A stretch of DNA of 64,000 nt from Odobenus rosmarus divergens (Eukaryota > Chordata > Mammalia > Carnivora > Odobenidae), in contig NW_004450478.1 of the NCBI RefSeq assembly GCF_000321225.1, positions 2,050,906 through 2,114,905 on the forward strand, in the 5' to 3' direction. The notes under the pieces are model-generated. The model had not been told where the DNA came from. It did no database searches and was given only the letters and a program-made list of their open reading frames with translations. Shown piece by piece: positions 48,255 to 60,806 of this stretch; position 1 is the first letter of the stretch; each line of letters opens with the position of its first letter. The position numbers and the translations under genes were made by a program.

Positions 48255-48478
48255 ATATTGCACAATCCTAAAATACTTATATTTTAGAACTATGATTTCT
48301 AATACCATAGCCACTAGGCAAATGTGACAGTTCAATTTTAAGTTTATTAAAGTAAATTAATTCAGTTCCTCATTCACACTAGCCACATTTCAAGTGCTCA
48401 GTAGCCACATGTGGCTGGTGGCCACTGCATGGGACAATGCAGGTAGAGGACATTTCTATCACTGCAGAGAGTCTATTG
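48255..48478. mobile_element. Old hAT-Charlie-type element
   Basis: 'CATAGCCACTAGGCAAATGTG', 'CAGTTCCTCATTCACACTAGC', 'CACATTTCAAGTGCTCAGTAG', 'CCACATGTGGCTGGTGGCC' and 'GGACATTTCTATCACTGCAGAG' are hallmark phrases; both ends show a diverged CAATAG-type inverted repeat. Confidence 0.75.
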
Positions 48479-48789
48479 AATAGCTGTTTTAGAATCAAAA
48501 AAAGTGGATAAAATGTTGAGCGTTAGTACTGATAAGAAGTTGTCAACAACTAAAAACGCTTCTAAAGTCATTAAAATTATTTGAAGTGTTGAGTTATTTT
48601 TGTCTTGTATTGTGTCCGCCATGTAAAAACCACAGAGACATTCTGGTGGCCTTGGGTAGAGAGCAGCAATAGATGAAGAAAATTTAATGGCCACTTGGTG
48701 GCCTTTATGGACTCAGGCTGACTGGGAGAGATAGCTTCTAGTTCAGGAGTGAGGATTCTGTCCTCACAGCTCATGTTCCATAATTTGTT

Positions 48790-48940
48790 CTAGCATTCAC
48801 TATATTATTTTTGTAGTATCTGTCTGTCTCCCCCACTAGACTAGCTCCATGAGGGCAAAGACTTTATTTCATTCATCTTTGGACTTAACATTCTTGGCTT
48901 TAGCACCTACAGTCAGTGCTTAATAAATCTTTAATGCACA
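48790..48940 (+). repeat. LINE L2 3' end
   Basis: 'TCTGTCTCCCCCACTAGACTAG', 'CATGAGGGCAAAGACTTTATTTC' and 'TCAGTGCTTAATAAAT' match the L2 terminus. Confidence 0.8.
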
Positions 48941-49734
48941 AGGTCAGAGAGAGAGGGTACTGTGAAGCTTCTTAGCAGTACCTTTTTGCTGTTAGGATCA
49001 GCCAGTTTCCTCTGGCCTTTCCTGCTTTTGATTCTTACCCCAATCTTTGCGTTAGGTCAGCATTCACCTGGACCCATCCATTTTTAATGCTACTTCTGGC
49101 ACCAGGACTTCACTTTCTTTGATTCTGCCACGAATGCATATGAGCATCACATAGATCCAGTAACTATCTGCATGGAAAATAAAGTCCCCATAATTGATCC
49201 TACACGTGTAGTGGCTAGAGCAATTTTGACATTTAATTATAGATGTCTTGGTACCAGTGAAGCCTGAGTATGTCCCAGGGGGCAGGGCATAAGTCAGTGT
49301 GTATGTGTGCCTCTGTGAGTGTGTGTGTGCACACATGTTCACCTGTTAGGGAGGAAAAGGTAACAGGGATAAGGGGTGGTCAGTAATGAGAAACGAAGTA
49401 TCTTGAATCCATGAAGACTGTATTTTCAATCAGTCAGCTGCCCAAGGCAGTTCTGGAAACCGGATAAATGACAGAAGTGCAGTTATATTATGTGGATATG
49501 CATGCTTTTCGAATTTGTCTGTAGTTTTATCATTAATCACAGAGATGATGTACTGCACCTAGCTTAGCCCTGCACATAGATGTTCAACAAATATTTGAAT
49601 TGAGTTGAATGCAAATGGGAACAGATAATGGGATGAGTTAGAAATCCTCACAGGAGTTAAAAGCAGAAAAAAGACTTGTTCTTCTATTGGGATATTTGCT
49701 TTATTTTCTCTCATTCACCATCCTTTCTTTTTTG

Positions 49735-49772
49735 GGGTGTGTGTGTGTGTGTGTATGTGTATGTGTGTGTGG
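49735..49772. repeat. (TG)n microsatellite
   Basis: TG units with two TATG interruptions. Confidence 0.9.
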
Positions 49773-49956
49773 CCTTTCCTTTCCACCTTTTCCTTTAAGC
49801 ATGAATCTAAGATAAAACAAAAAAACAAAAAACAAACTCAACATTTCTCAGCATCTTGATGAAGAGTTTGATAAAGAGAAACTAATACTATTTGATACCA
49901 TTATTGAAAAATATTTTTACTGTGTTAATATAATTTGAGGAGCTTTGTAGTTAACA

Positions 49957-50083
49957 TATTTTTTTTTTTTAGTTTTTATGTATTGATTGAAATAATCTCT
50001 ACACCCAGCATGTGGTTTGAACTCATGACCCTGAGATCAAAGAGTTGCATGTCCGTCTGACTAAGCCAGCTGGGCACCTGTGT
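49957..50083 (-). mobile_element. Older short Can-SINE variant
   Basis: Like the copy at 8.2 kb: 'CTACACCCAGCATGTGGTTTG', 'AACTCATGACCCTGAGATCA', then 'CTAAGCCAGCTGGGCACC'. Flanks 'TGTAGTTAA' on both sides. Confidence 0.85.
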
Positions 50084-50654
50084 AGTTAATACAGTTTTTA
50101 AAGTAGGGCTTAACATTTCCTTCTTCCTAAAAATTCTAGTATGTTAAAATGGGCAGGTTGTTTTGGGTTTTTTTACTTCTGATATTTGCACACAGATATT
50201 AAAGTAAATACAATTATTCAGGGTCCTCGTTAATGTGAACCTTCTGGTCTCATTCACTAAGCATGTGTCAATTTATGTACATATTGACAAAAGATAAATT
50301 TTTTACAAGTGTCCTTGGAAATATAGTCTTCATATATTTGGAAAGAATAATTTATTAATTAGCACTAAAGAAGGATTTTCTATTCAAATATTGATAACAG
50401 TCACTACAGGTGGCTTTCAACTCTTGGAGAATTATTCTGTCCTTCTTCTTTCTCTGCCTTCCCTATTAACATTTACTCCATAATTTTTCTGTTCTTTCAC
50501 CATCACTGACTGGACCTCTTATTTCTTGAAATCTAAAGCTCTAATATATTTAACTCAAGATGGGGCTTGATACTAGACCTTTCCTCTGAAGTGATCAACT
50601 CAGTACCATGAGTAGGAATAAAAGAAAATGTTGCTGTTTTAAAATGACCTTTTC

Positions 50655-50810
50655 TGGGACTTCTGGGTGGCTCAGTCAGTTATGCATCTGCCTTCTGGGA
50701 TCAAATCCCGCATCAGGCTCCCTGCTTCTCCCTCTGCCTGCCATTCCCCCTGCTTGTGCTCTCTCTCTTTCTCTCTCTCTGACAAATAAATAAATCTCTA
50801 AAAGAAAATT
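50655..50810 (+). mobile_element. Can-SINE with internal deletion
   Basis: Head 'GGGACTTCTGGGTGGCTCAG'; the piece between 'CTGCCTTC' and 'TGGGATC' (about 25-30 bases) is missing and the middle is shortened. Flanks 'TGACCTTTTCT' and 'TGATCTTTTTT'. Confidence 0.9.
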
Positions 50811-51129
50811 AAATAAAGTGATCTTTTTTAGCAGAGATCATGATTACCACCAGAGTCCTGATTGTGTGCTTAGAATAACAAAATGCTGGCCAGATATAAA
50901 GAACTTTCTAGATTTTCTCATGGTTTTCAATCACATTGTCATCACAAAATTAAAAGTGATTTCTGTAGGGACATTTTCACCCTCTGGCATTTCTGGAATG
51001 AGATATATAAAAGTGGCATTCCCCTGACACACAGACTTGTACCGACTCTTGGTTGGCCAGAGGAGCACACTGCACATGCGATATGGTCATCGTGTTTGTT
51101 TCAATGCAAAAATAAAGATTGATAACCAC

Positions 51130-51692
51130 TGATCTAGGTCAGTGGTCACAATCCTGGCTGCACTTTGGAATTATCTGGTGTCATGAGCTGAACGTTTGTG
51201 TTCCCCTGACACTCCTGTTTTGAAGTCCTACCACCCAGTGTGTATGGTGTTTGGAGGTGGGGCCTGTGGGAAGTAATTAGGTTTAGATGAGGTCATGAGA
51301 GTGGGGTCCCCATGGTAGAATTCGTTTCCTTATAAGAAGGGGAAGAGAGACCAGAGCTTTCTTTGTCTGTATCACGTGAGGACAGAGTGAGAAGGTAGCC
51401 ATCCGTAAGCCAGGAAGAGAGCTCTCTCCAGCTAGCCCCTTGGTCTTGGACTCCTCAGCTCTACAACTGTGGAAAATAAACATTGTTTAAGCCACTCAGC
51501 CTACGGTATTTTGTCCTAGCAGACCAGGCTGACTCTGTACCTGGGAAACTTTTAAAACACTGATGTCCGGGCCCCACCCGGGATCAAGCATATGTGTGGG
51601 TGCAGAGCCCAGACATGAATATATTTTTTAAAACTTCCCAAGTGATTACAGAGTACAGCCAAAGTTTGAAAACCCACCATTCTAGGTCAACC
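51130..51692 (+). mobile_element. MER5A DNA transposon, split by a MaLR LTR
   Basis: The left part reads 'CAGTGGTCACAATCCTGGCTGC..TTGGAATTATCTGG' and the right part (from about 51540) 'GGAAACTTTTAAAACACTGATG..CAAAGTTTGAAAACCCACCATT'. The two halves join into one MER5A when the inserted LTR is taken out. Confidence 0.8.
51180..51535 (+). mobile_element. ERVL-MaLR LTR nested in MER5A
   Basis: 'GTTTGGAGGTGGGGCCTGTGG', 'GAGGTCATGAGAGTGGGG', 'GTCTTGGACTCCTCAGC' and 'TTGTTTAAGCCACTCAGCCTACGG..TATTTTGTC' follow the MLT1/MST-like LTR order, the same type as the antisense copy at 29.75 kb. Confidence 0.78.
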
Positions 51693-52329
51693 TCATGATA
51701 CTACTAATCTTAGTTCATTTGTTTTAAGGTTGAGATATTGGCAAGTTTTATGCTGTCCTAAAGTGAAGTTAGTGCCACAGGACAAAGGTCCTGGAACACT
51801 TCCCATCCCTCTCTCCTCTTTGTAAGGCAGTTTCAGTTTCAGGGTAACCTTAGAAGGAGGAGTATGGACTACAGTGGTTGACCTCGTAGTCTTTGCAAGC
51901 CAGAGAAACTTCAAGAGGCCAGACGTTCTTGGAGTTGGTCCAAAGATGTGAGTCTCTCAGCAGGTGGGCAATAACTAAACCAGCCTCTGAGGTGGGAGGC
52001 AGTTGCGTTTATCAGGACATGGGCACATGATAGATTTTATTTTGTCAGTGATGCATATTATTGTTGTTCCCTCATCTTCTTTAATTTCTTTCTCCATGTA
52101 TAATGTCTTAGAATCAGAGTTATTTTCAGTTACGTAGTAAGCACAAGATTTAGCTGCATTTTTTCATTTCAGCACTTCATGTTGCATGTGCATGTTCAAA
52201 TTATATGTGCATTATTTATCAGGTCTAGGTATTTTGTTTTTACTGTATTTGAAAAGCACTATAGCTCTATTTAAAAGTTAACAAAGACCTTTTTCACATG
52301 GTCCAAACAACTACTTTAATATTCGTAAT

Positions 52330-53000
52330 CATGAATGGTGAAGACACAAGCACAAATCAATTCACTGAATCTTTATTGAGCACCTTCCTTGTAATAAATG
52401 TTTCCCCTAGAGAGAATATGCCTCCAGGGGTCTCCCAAGCTTTTGCAAGAGAGAAAAATTCGTACATAAGTAGCTGTCCTACATGGCAGAGGCTGTGGAA
52501 CCTGAAAGTGTGAGCTGTGTGGGCGTGTAGGCTAAATTCACCTCTGGGAAGGTTTCTAGGAGGAGGTGGGGTTGGATGTAGACCCTGAAGGGTGTCTGGG
52601 TAGGGCATTAGTAGTAGGGTGGAAGGGGTGAAAGGGCATTAGTGGCAAAAGGACGGTGGTATACAGAGAAGCATGGACTGGGGACGAATGTGCTATTTGG
52701 AGGGAGGAAAAAAATCGGGAGAGGTGTGTACTAGTGGAAAAGTATCAAATGGTAGGTAGGATTCCCCATGGCTAATTGAAAGGTTTGGAGTTTGGAATTT
52801 ATCCAGTATATAGTGGGAAACGAAGGGTTATGCGTCATGGGATGACTTGAGTAGATCTCTTTATTTTAGGAAGATAACTGAAGTATCAGGATAAGATGTC
52901 TTGGAGCAGAGTCAGACTGGGACTCAGGAAGCTCAGTTAAAAGGCTGTTACAGTGTGACAGTCAAAGGGGAAATGTGATAGATCATTTGGAGGTATAATA
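52330..53000. other. Possible very old CR1/L3 or L2-like sequence
   Basis: 'GTTATGCGTCATGGGATGACTTG', 'GGAAGATAACTGAAG' and 'GGCTGTTACAGTGTG' recall a diverged mammalian repeat whose family I cannot name. No gene seen. Confidence 0.3.
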
Positions 53001-53555
53001 ATACCATCCTCTGTATATAATACTTTAATGGTTAATAGGTACTTTCAAATACATGACCTCATTTGATACAAGTGCAGTTGGTGTAATTGCTGGGAGTTGG
53101 TGCCACTCTCTGGAGAGTGGGTCATTGGTAGTCTTCAAGGGAGTGTCTTCCCTGGAAATGTGAAGGTGTAGCAGGGACCACATAGGGTCAAAGAAATAAT
53201 CCAGGAAGGGAAAGCAGAGGCAGCAAATACATAACAGTTCTACGGAAGTTGATAATTGGAAGGGAAGAAAAGAGAGAGAAATAGAGGCAGGTAGCTTGAA
53301 GATTGCTCTTTAATGAATGGTAGAACTCCAAATGTGTTACCATAAGATGTAGGAGTTGAAACTAAACATTTCCTCTGAACTGATTAACTCAGGGCCTTGA
53401 GAATTCATAAGAAGAGATAGTGCCACTTACAATGATCTATTTTTATCTATTTTAGTAGAGGTCATAGTAACAACTTAACAACAACAAAAAAACCATCTTT
53501 TTTTCCCCCTAAGGATGGAGGAATTTGAGTATATTCATAGTACCAGCCTAATTTC

Positions 53556-53613
53556 TTTTTTTAATTTTTTATTGTTATGTTAATCACCATACATTACATC
53601 ATCAGTTTTTGAA
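53556..53613 (-). mobile_element. 58-bp severely truncated L1 3' end
   Basis: Reversed poly(A) side followed by 'ATTGTTATGTTAATCACCAT' and 'ACATTACATCATCAGTTTTTGA', the carnivore L1 3' terminus. Flanked by GTACCAGCCTAATTTC (53540-53555) and GTGCCAGCCTAATTTC (53614-53629). Confidence 0.9.
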
Positions 53614-54194
53614 GTGCCAGCCTAATTTCATCAAGTCATCAAAACTATTTACTTCACCTCTAAAATTCTTGTATTTGTGCTCTTAAAAATGACAGCAGGT
53701 CCTACTGAGACATTTCAGTCAGCCGTCTGCCAGTAAGTAGGCTTTCTTAATATCCACAACTTCAGACTGCTTGAAGGTATCATATTCATATTGCATAAAC
53801 TAGTATGTTCGTGAATTTCCTGCAACTTGTGTTTTACATAGAAACAGTGCAATAAAAATAGTCCATAGAATAGGCTTCCCAGAATTCTTAAAATTGATTT
53901 TAACAATTCTTTTAATCCGTGAAAAATGCAATAGGATTTTGGTATCTACTGTATGTCTCTTAACATATATTGATACATGAAGTGATAAATTACCAAATCA
54001 TTAAATTTAGAAAAGGGATAAAGTGGCAGCTGTCAAGAATAAAAACGTTGGTATGTTAACTTGTATGAAGAAATATATCTATATTATGCTATACGGAAGT
54101 TGGATGCAAGATTTCTATATTTAAGAAATACAACTAAATAGATTCTTAATGAGTAATATTTGGTTAAGGTAAAGTTTCTTTTGATGGCTTTCAG

Positions 54195-54330
54195 AGTGGG
54201 TAAATGATATGTGATATGCATATATATAATATATATTTATGTAAGTATTTTTATATATTTACAGGTATGTATGCATATATTATATATTGTATCTATATGC
54301 ACATATATATATACACACACAATAAATAAG
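54195..54330. repeat. (TA)n/(TATG)n-rich simple repeat
   Basis: Interrupted AT alternations ending in a short (CA)n. Confidence 0.8.
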
Positions 54331-56299
54331 GATATATATGAATGTTTTTCTGCTTCTCAGTGCTTTTATGCTTTATTTTGAGCATTAAAAGATTAAATCC
54401 TTTGGGAAAATTATTAATCTTAAGGGTGGGAATTGTCCTGGATATTTTCGACCTGACTTTTTCCTGCCTCCAACATAAAGAAAGGAGAGGTGGAAGGTCT
54501 GCTTCTTCGGTGAGCTGAACTCAGCGCTGTCCCTCTCCAAGGAGGTTCAGTCTAGGTGAGATCAGTGAAACTTATTTCACCAGATCTTCATGGAACAGCC
54601 ACTGTGTGCTTAAAACTGTGCTTCGACTTGAGTAGTTTTTTCTCTTTGAGGAGTTAATCTGGTTACAGATATAAAATGAATGCTGGTGGGAGCACGACAG
54701 AATTGAGAATAATGAAGTAAATGTTAGATTGTATGAATCAGATTTTAAGTCTGTGGAAAGTCATTAAAAGGGGAGACAAAGATGTAAATTCATTTTTAAA
54801 ATGTCTCTGTGAGCCTATGAGCATCACTTCCTCCTTTTGAACATGGAACGTTTCCTGTTTCGTTCAATAATTTAAGCCTCTTTTGTGTTGTCTCCCACAC
54901 CCCTCCTTTTTGTTGTTCTATATGAAAACAAAAAGAGACGTCTATATTACTTGTTTTAGATTATTCACTCAAAGAGAAACTTGAATCCCGAAATTGGTTG
55001 GCTTTTGCAGCTCTAATCTGAAATGCTTTTAATTCTCCTCAGTACCCTACACTACCACATTCAAAATAATAGTGTAAGTGGCAACACGTAGAAGGGAAAT
55101 GTGCAGGTTAAAACACACCTCTTGTATGTTCTGTTCAGCACCTACTGCTATGAAAATGTCCCCTAATTTCCACAGTGAATTCTGTCCCAAATTGAGTCTT
55201 AATTTTTGGTGGTGGCAGCTGCTATTTGTGACAAAGGTAAACTCTTGGTGCTAAAATTTCAAAGAATGACTTGACATGCATAAGATCCTTGGCTAAAAGT
55301 CTATCAAAATGGGGCAAGAATTTTGGACATAGATGTCAGTGCTGTCTGCAAAATGGATTCCCTGAAAGAAGCACAAAGGATGAAATGAAATCACTTTTAA
55401 TTAGCCAAGAATGACTAGCACATGTTGCCCTGAAATCCTTTAAGATATGGCACAATCCGGGCACCATCCATCCCACCAGAGAGATGGCATGATCCGTCTC
55501 ATCAGGCTTCTTTCTTGCCTGTGATCCCAATTTATTTTCTTCTCCACATTGCACTGCATTTTAGCTATTTAGTATTCTTGGCAGAAGAAATCAACAAAAC
55601 ACAAGATGCTTCTTTTTTCCTCAGTAATTTATTCAAATTTATATACTAACCCCTCTACTCTCCCCCACTCCCCAATGATAAAACACCCATTAGAAAGTAT
55701 TCCAGTTCCCTGTCTGGCAGGAGCTTTCCAAGGCTGCAGCTTCTCTCTCTCTCTCCTTCCCTTCTCCCTCCCCCACCCACCCTTCACATTTTTTAATTAG
55801 AGTCTTAACAGCATCTGTCAACTTGAAAAAATAAAACAACTCTTAGTTTTTACAAACACGATGAGAGATTAAGTTGTATTAGACTCAGTGGCATTCAAGC
55901 AAGTGAGGATTCAAAATTCTGTAGCCTGATAATCTTTCCACTAATGATAATGGCATTTAAACCCTTTTCCAGTGAGACAGGTTGGGTCTTCTCTGAATGC
56001 TGGCAGAGAAAGTGTTCCTCTATACACCGAGTTTTCCCTTAGAGATACATGGGGAGTGCTGGGTTTTTTTAACGTGAGGCTTTGAGACTGTAGTACACAG
56101 TCTGCTGGAGATTTGTTTGGGTGACTGCATTACTGGAGAAAACTCACTGAAAGTAGGTCATCAAGAAGAGATTGATATAGACTTTCTTGTGTGGAAGTAA
56201 TTATGCTTGCTTATTGCATTCTGCTTACAATCCAATATGCCAGTCTGTGCAGTTTCAGTGAGAAAATATGTTCACATATAATCCCAGTTAGGGTTTTTA

Positions 56300-57207
56300 T
56301 TTATTTATTTTTTAAATTTTATTATGTTATGTTAGTCACCATACAATACATTATTAGCTTTTGATGTGTGATCCACGATCCATTGTTTTTGTATAACACC
56401 CAGTGCTCCATGCAGTACGTGCTCTCCTTAATACCCATCACCGGGCTAACCAATCCCCCCTCCCCCCTCCCCTCTAAAACCCTGTTTGTTTCTCAGAGTC
56501 CATAGTCTCTCATGGTTCATCTCTCCCTCCATTTCCCCCCCCCGCCTCATTTTTCCCTTCCTTCTCCTAATGTCCTCCATGCTATTCCTTATGTTCCACA
56601 AATAAGTGAAACCATATGATAATTGGACATTCTCTGCTTGACTTATTTCACTTAGCATAATCTCCTCCAGACCCATCCATGTTGATGTAAAAGTTGGGTA
56701 TTCATCATTTCTGATGGCTGAGTAATATTCCATTGTATATATGGACCACATCTTCTTTATCCATTCATCTGTTGAAGGGCATCTCAGCTCTTTCCACAGT
56801 TTGGCTATTGCGGACATTGCTGCTATGAACATTGGGGTGCATATGGCCCTTCTTTTCACTACATCTGTGTCTTTGGGGTAAATACCCAGTAGTGCAATTG
56901 CTGGGTCATAGGGTAGCTCTATTTTTAAATTTTTGAGGTACCTCCACACTGTTTTCCAAAGTGGCTGTACCAACTTGCTTTCCCACCAACAGTGTAAGAG
57001 GGTTACCCTTTCTCCACAACCTCTCCAACATTTGTTGTTTCTTTCCCTGTCATTTTTGCCATTCTAACAGGTGTAAGGTGGTATCTCAATGTGGTTTTGA
57101 TTTGAATTTCCCTGATGGCTAATGATGATGAACATTTTTTCATGTGTCTATTAGCCAAAAAACAAATAATCAAGTCAAAATGTGGGCAGAAGATATGAAA
57201 AGACACT
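56300..57207 (-). mobile_element. 5'-truncated L1 with 5' inversion (twin priming)
   Basis: A minus-strand L1 3' end: reversed tail at about 56300-56320, 3' UTR, then the C-terminal part of ORF2 (phrases '[20 protein letters not shown]' near 56930-56870 and 'YTMEYYSAIRNDEY' near 56735) and upstream '[20 protein letters not shown]' near 57090. From about 57154 to 57207 the sequence switches strand and reads ORF2 '[15 protein letters not shown]' on +, the segment that precedes the first part in an intact L1. A perfect 18-bp duplication TCCCAGTTAGGGTTTTTA flanks it at 56282-56299 and 57208-57225. Frames are shifted in places; it is a dead copy encoding no working protein. Confidence 0.93.
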
Positions 57208-57585
57208 TCCCAGTTAGGGTTTTTAGACTGAAGTTTAAGGTCCCACTGTTTAACCCTCTCAAGATTCGTCTATGGTATTCAGTAATAAAGTATGAAAAGT
57301 TTTTGCATATTATGTATGTTCTTGCTTAGTCACCTGTGAACCCTATACATACATATCAGTTGATCAGAACACAGTTGGAGAGTTGCACTTTATTAAATAT
57401 CACCCACACACATGCACAGAGCCAGGAAAATAACACAGAGGCTTCTCTGTTAACCTAGGAAATCCTCACCAGCCTGTTCTCTTGCCAAAATGTATACAGT
57501 TCAATAAACACACTGTAGTCATTACTTGTTTGACATAAATTATTGCTCACCTCAAGCCAATGTTAAAAAGGCATTTTGCCAAACT

Positions 57586-57786
57586 GAGGTTTGCTGGAGG
57601 TGAGGGGATAGAGGGATGGGGTAACTAGGTGATTGACATTGGGGAGAGCATGTGATGTAATGAGCACTGGGTATTATATAAGACTGATGAATCATGGACC
57701 TGTACCTCTGAAACCAATAATACATTATATGTTAATTATTTTAATTCAAATTTTAAAAATGTTTAAAAAAAAGAACTCTAAAGAAA
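57586..57786 (+). mobile_element. 5'-truncated L1 3' end
   Basis: 'GTGATGTAATGAGCACTGGGTATTATAT', 'GATGAATCATGGACC' and 'CCAATAATACATTATATGTTAATTA', then an A-rich tail: an L1 3' UTR on the + strand. Flanks AAAAAGGCATTTTGCCAAACT (57565-57585) and a slightly diverged copy at 57787-57806. Confidence 0.9.
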
Positions 57787-58059
57787 AAAAAGGCCTTTTG
57801 CAAACTCGTAGCATTGGATGTTGGAATGCTTTTAGGAACTCGCATCTTAGGAGAAGGACTTTCCTCTTACATGGTGTGTTCCAGTAATTGTCTGAAAGAA
57901 ATTCTTCAACAACTGACTTAAGTAATGAAACACAATAGAGGAATGAGGGTCTCCATCCATGGAAGCCATTAAGAAAATAATGGATGGGATTTTGTATTGT
58001 TTCTACTCATCATTAGGACCTGTATGTTCCTCTCACCCTTGCTGTCAGATGATTTTTTT

Positions 58060-58415
58060 TACCAGGGTATGCAAGGTCCTTCAAAACCTGAACTCAGGCC
58101 ACCTATCGAGCTTGACCTGAACCTCCACACCTATGCTCCTTCATTTTGGCTCAAGCTTTTCCTTTTTCTTTGGTGGCTTGAGGTCCCTTGCATTCCCAGT
58201 TATCTTTCACCTCTGCTGTGAAATCTTCTCTGATGCATCGCTGTTCCTTGCCAGAAAAGGGGAAACATCACTCACATTGTATTTCATTTGTTTCCATAGC
58301 TCTCTTCCCTGAAGGAGTCTGGTCTTAAGAGAGACATGCACTGGGCTCTAAAGACCCCTGTTCCATGTAGTAGGTGCTCAGTAAATACAGCATAAATCAG
58401 TAAATGCAATGCCTT
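58060..58415 (+). repeat. Diverged LINE L2
   Basis: 'GCAAGGTCCTTCAAAACCTGAAC', 'TATGCTCCTTCATTTTGG', 'CTCTGCTGTGAAATCTTC' and 'GTAGTAGGTGCTCAGTAAATAC' follow L2 3' region order. Confidence 0.65.
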
Positions 58416-60403
58416 CCAACGCAGTCACTTTTCAAAAACAGGAAATCCAAGAGGATCTATCCTGTCAAATGTGAAGAGTTGCCACCACTTCAACTCATTC
58501 AGCACCCTCTTTAGCAGAAGAAACTTGGGATCACATTTCCAGCTTTTGGAATTAAAACTCAGTTCACCCTCAAATTCATTCAATCCCTCTTATTTTAAAA
58601 AAGTAAACTAAAAGTAGGTCAATCAAATTACATTCTCATTTTAACAGGTCCAAGAGTCTATATAGATTTTGAACTGATTTGGCACACGATCACGGACAAC
58701 TTCCTAAGGGCTTTTCCTCTTGGCATTCAGACTTTGAAGAAAGAAAATTAAGTGATTGGAGTCGAGTACAATAGTGAATACAGAAGAAGGGAAGAAAGAT
58801 GACTGTGGCCAGAAACACGAGAGAAAGAGAACTATAAGTTCCTTTATTCTGAGTAGTGGTGGGAGAATCTACTTGTTGGCCTGCACAGTGGATGCACCAT
58901 TTCTGTGGCTAAGTTTCCTCTATGTTTCCTGTCAAGCCCAGGTTTTAATGAAACAAAAAGATACCGGATCCCTCTTGCTAACACCTCCTCAGCCCTTCAA
59001 CACTCCAGCCCAGGCCAGCCAAGAGCATTTCTCTCAGTTCCTTTTATCCTTCTTTTTTTTTTTTTTTTTTTTTACCAAGAACAAGATCTGAGATAATGTG
59101 AGATCCTGTTTGATTCAAACTAGGAGAAAACACTGTATATTTTACAGCTACTGGTTACCTGTCGCTGTCAATAGCTCCATTGTTAGAATTTTATCGTGGA
59201 TCCAATGCGTCGACATTTTTGAGCAGCAGCAGATCTGTAGAGTTAAGGCTACTTTCCTTGGAAAAGAGACCAGTATTCTTGACACCTTTAAACTTTAAAA
59301 AAAATGTGAGAAAAGCAGAGTTATGCCCTGTCCTGCTTGGGGGATGGAGAGGGGCGTTCTAAAACTACATCTTCTCTTTGGACTGCTGATCTTGTTTACA
59401 GCATAGTTGGAGAGTCCACAATAAGACATACAAAACATGAAGAGATTATGAAGAAATAGATAGATAAACACAAGAGTCTGTCACAATGGGGCAAAGGTTT
59501 AATGAAATGCTATAGAAGCTAGTATTCTGTGCAATAAAAATTATTTATGAGACTGATAGGCAGATAAAAATTATTCGCATAGACTTCTGTAACTTCCCAG
59601 TTCTACAGATAATAATGGTAAGAAACCCAATTCAGGAAAACCTGTCCTGGTTAGAATAGGACAAAAGATCCACTGAAATACATAATCACGTATACTGAAA
59701 AAAAAATGGTCATTATTTTAACTTAGTGTATATTGTACTAATATTGAATCATAGATGATTTAAGAAATTATTTTGAAATGTTTGTTTTAATATCTCCAGG
59801 ACAAAATGTAATCATTATAATTTAAGAAATACAAAATTCAGAGAAAAACATCACATCTGAGAAAATTAATTATAACATTCAGATGTTTGATTAGAACACA
59901 CTGAAGAGAGTGTTTGTTGAAATAGTGATGCTTGTTAGAATATTAACCAGGCTAGTAAAAGTTTAAAAAGCTAATATTTTATTGTATAACAGCTAGAGGC
60001 AGCAATGGGAGATCTGATGAAGAACTGACAAGTAGCTGTAAGCCATGATTACGATTCTTGTGGGACTTTCTTTGGGAAAATCAGATTTTAAAATACAATT
60101 ATATAGGAAATGAATTAAATTATTGAAGTTTTAAAATTATGAGCACAGATAAGAAATGGGTGCATTTAACATTAATTTTTAAGGGATACTATATTTTCAT
60201 TCTGCTGTTTAAGGAGACTTTAATTATTTATTATTTAAAATGAGGTTAAACATTCAGTATGAGGAGCCTGGCAAAAAAAAAAAATCTGCCGTTAGGGTTA
60301 TGTTCTTTGCAAGCAATATTAGTCATCCAGTTATGTGTAGTCTGTGTTTTTGGAGAAGCTTACTATGACTCCAGAAGTTTTTGGTAAGAAATTGTCTTCT
60401 GGG

Positions 60404-60603
60404 ACACCTGGGTGGCTCAGTCAGTTAAGCGTCTGCCTTTGGCTCAGGTCATGATCCCAGGGTGCTGGGATCGAGTCCTGTGTCAGGCTCCCTGCTGGGC
60501 AGGGCGTCTTGCTTCTCCCTCTCCCTGCGACCCCCACTCATGCTCGCTCTCTCTCTCTCTCAAAAATAAATGAATAAAATCTTTAAAAAAAAAAATAAAA
60601 GAA
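60404..60603 (+). mobile_element. Can-SINE, first of a tandem pair
   Basis: Full head and tail. The left member of a head-to-tail pair enclosed by one perfect 18-bp duplication AAGAAATTGTCTTCTGGG (60386-60403 and 60807-60824). Confidence 0.95.
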
Positions 60604-60806
60604 GGGACGCCTGGGTGGCTCAGATGGTTAAGCAACTGTCTTCGGCTCAGGTCATGATCCCAGGGTCCTGGGATCGAGCCCCACGTCCGGCTCCTGGCTC
60701 AGCGGGGAGCCTGCTTCTCCCTCTGCCTCTCCCCCTGCTCCTGCTCTCTCTCTCTCTCTCTGTATCTGTGTCTCGAATGAATAAATAAAATCTTAAAAAA
60801 AGAAAA
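60604..60806 (+). mobile_element. Can-SINE, second of a tandem pair
   Basis: Starts in or right after the A-rich tail of the first copy. It has no clear duplication of its own outside A-rich sequence, so it either inserted into the first copy's tail or arrived with it. Confidence 0.95.

Noticed and set aside
56446..57206. Frames encoding reverse-transcriptase-like protein
   Set aside because: They are the C-terminal remnant of a truncated, inverted L1 ORF2, described as a mobile element.
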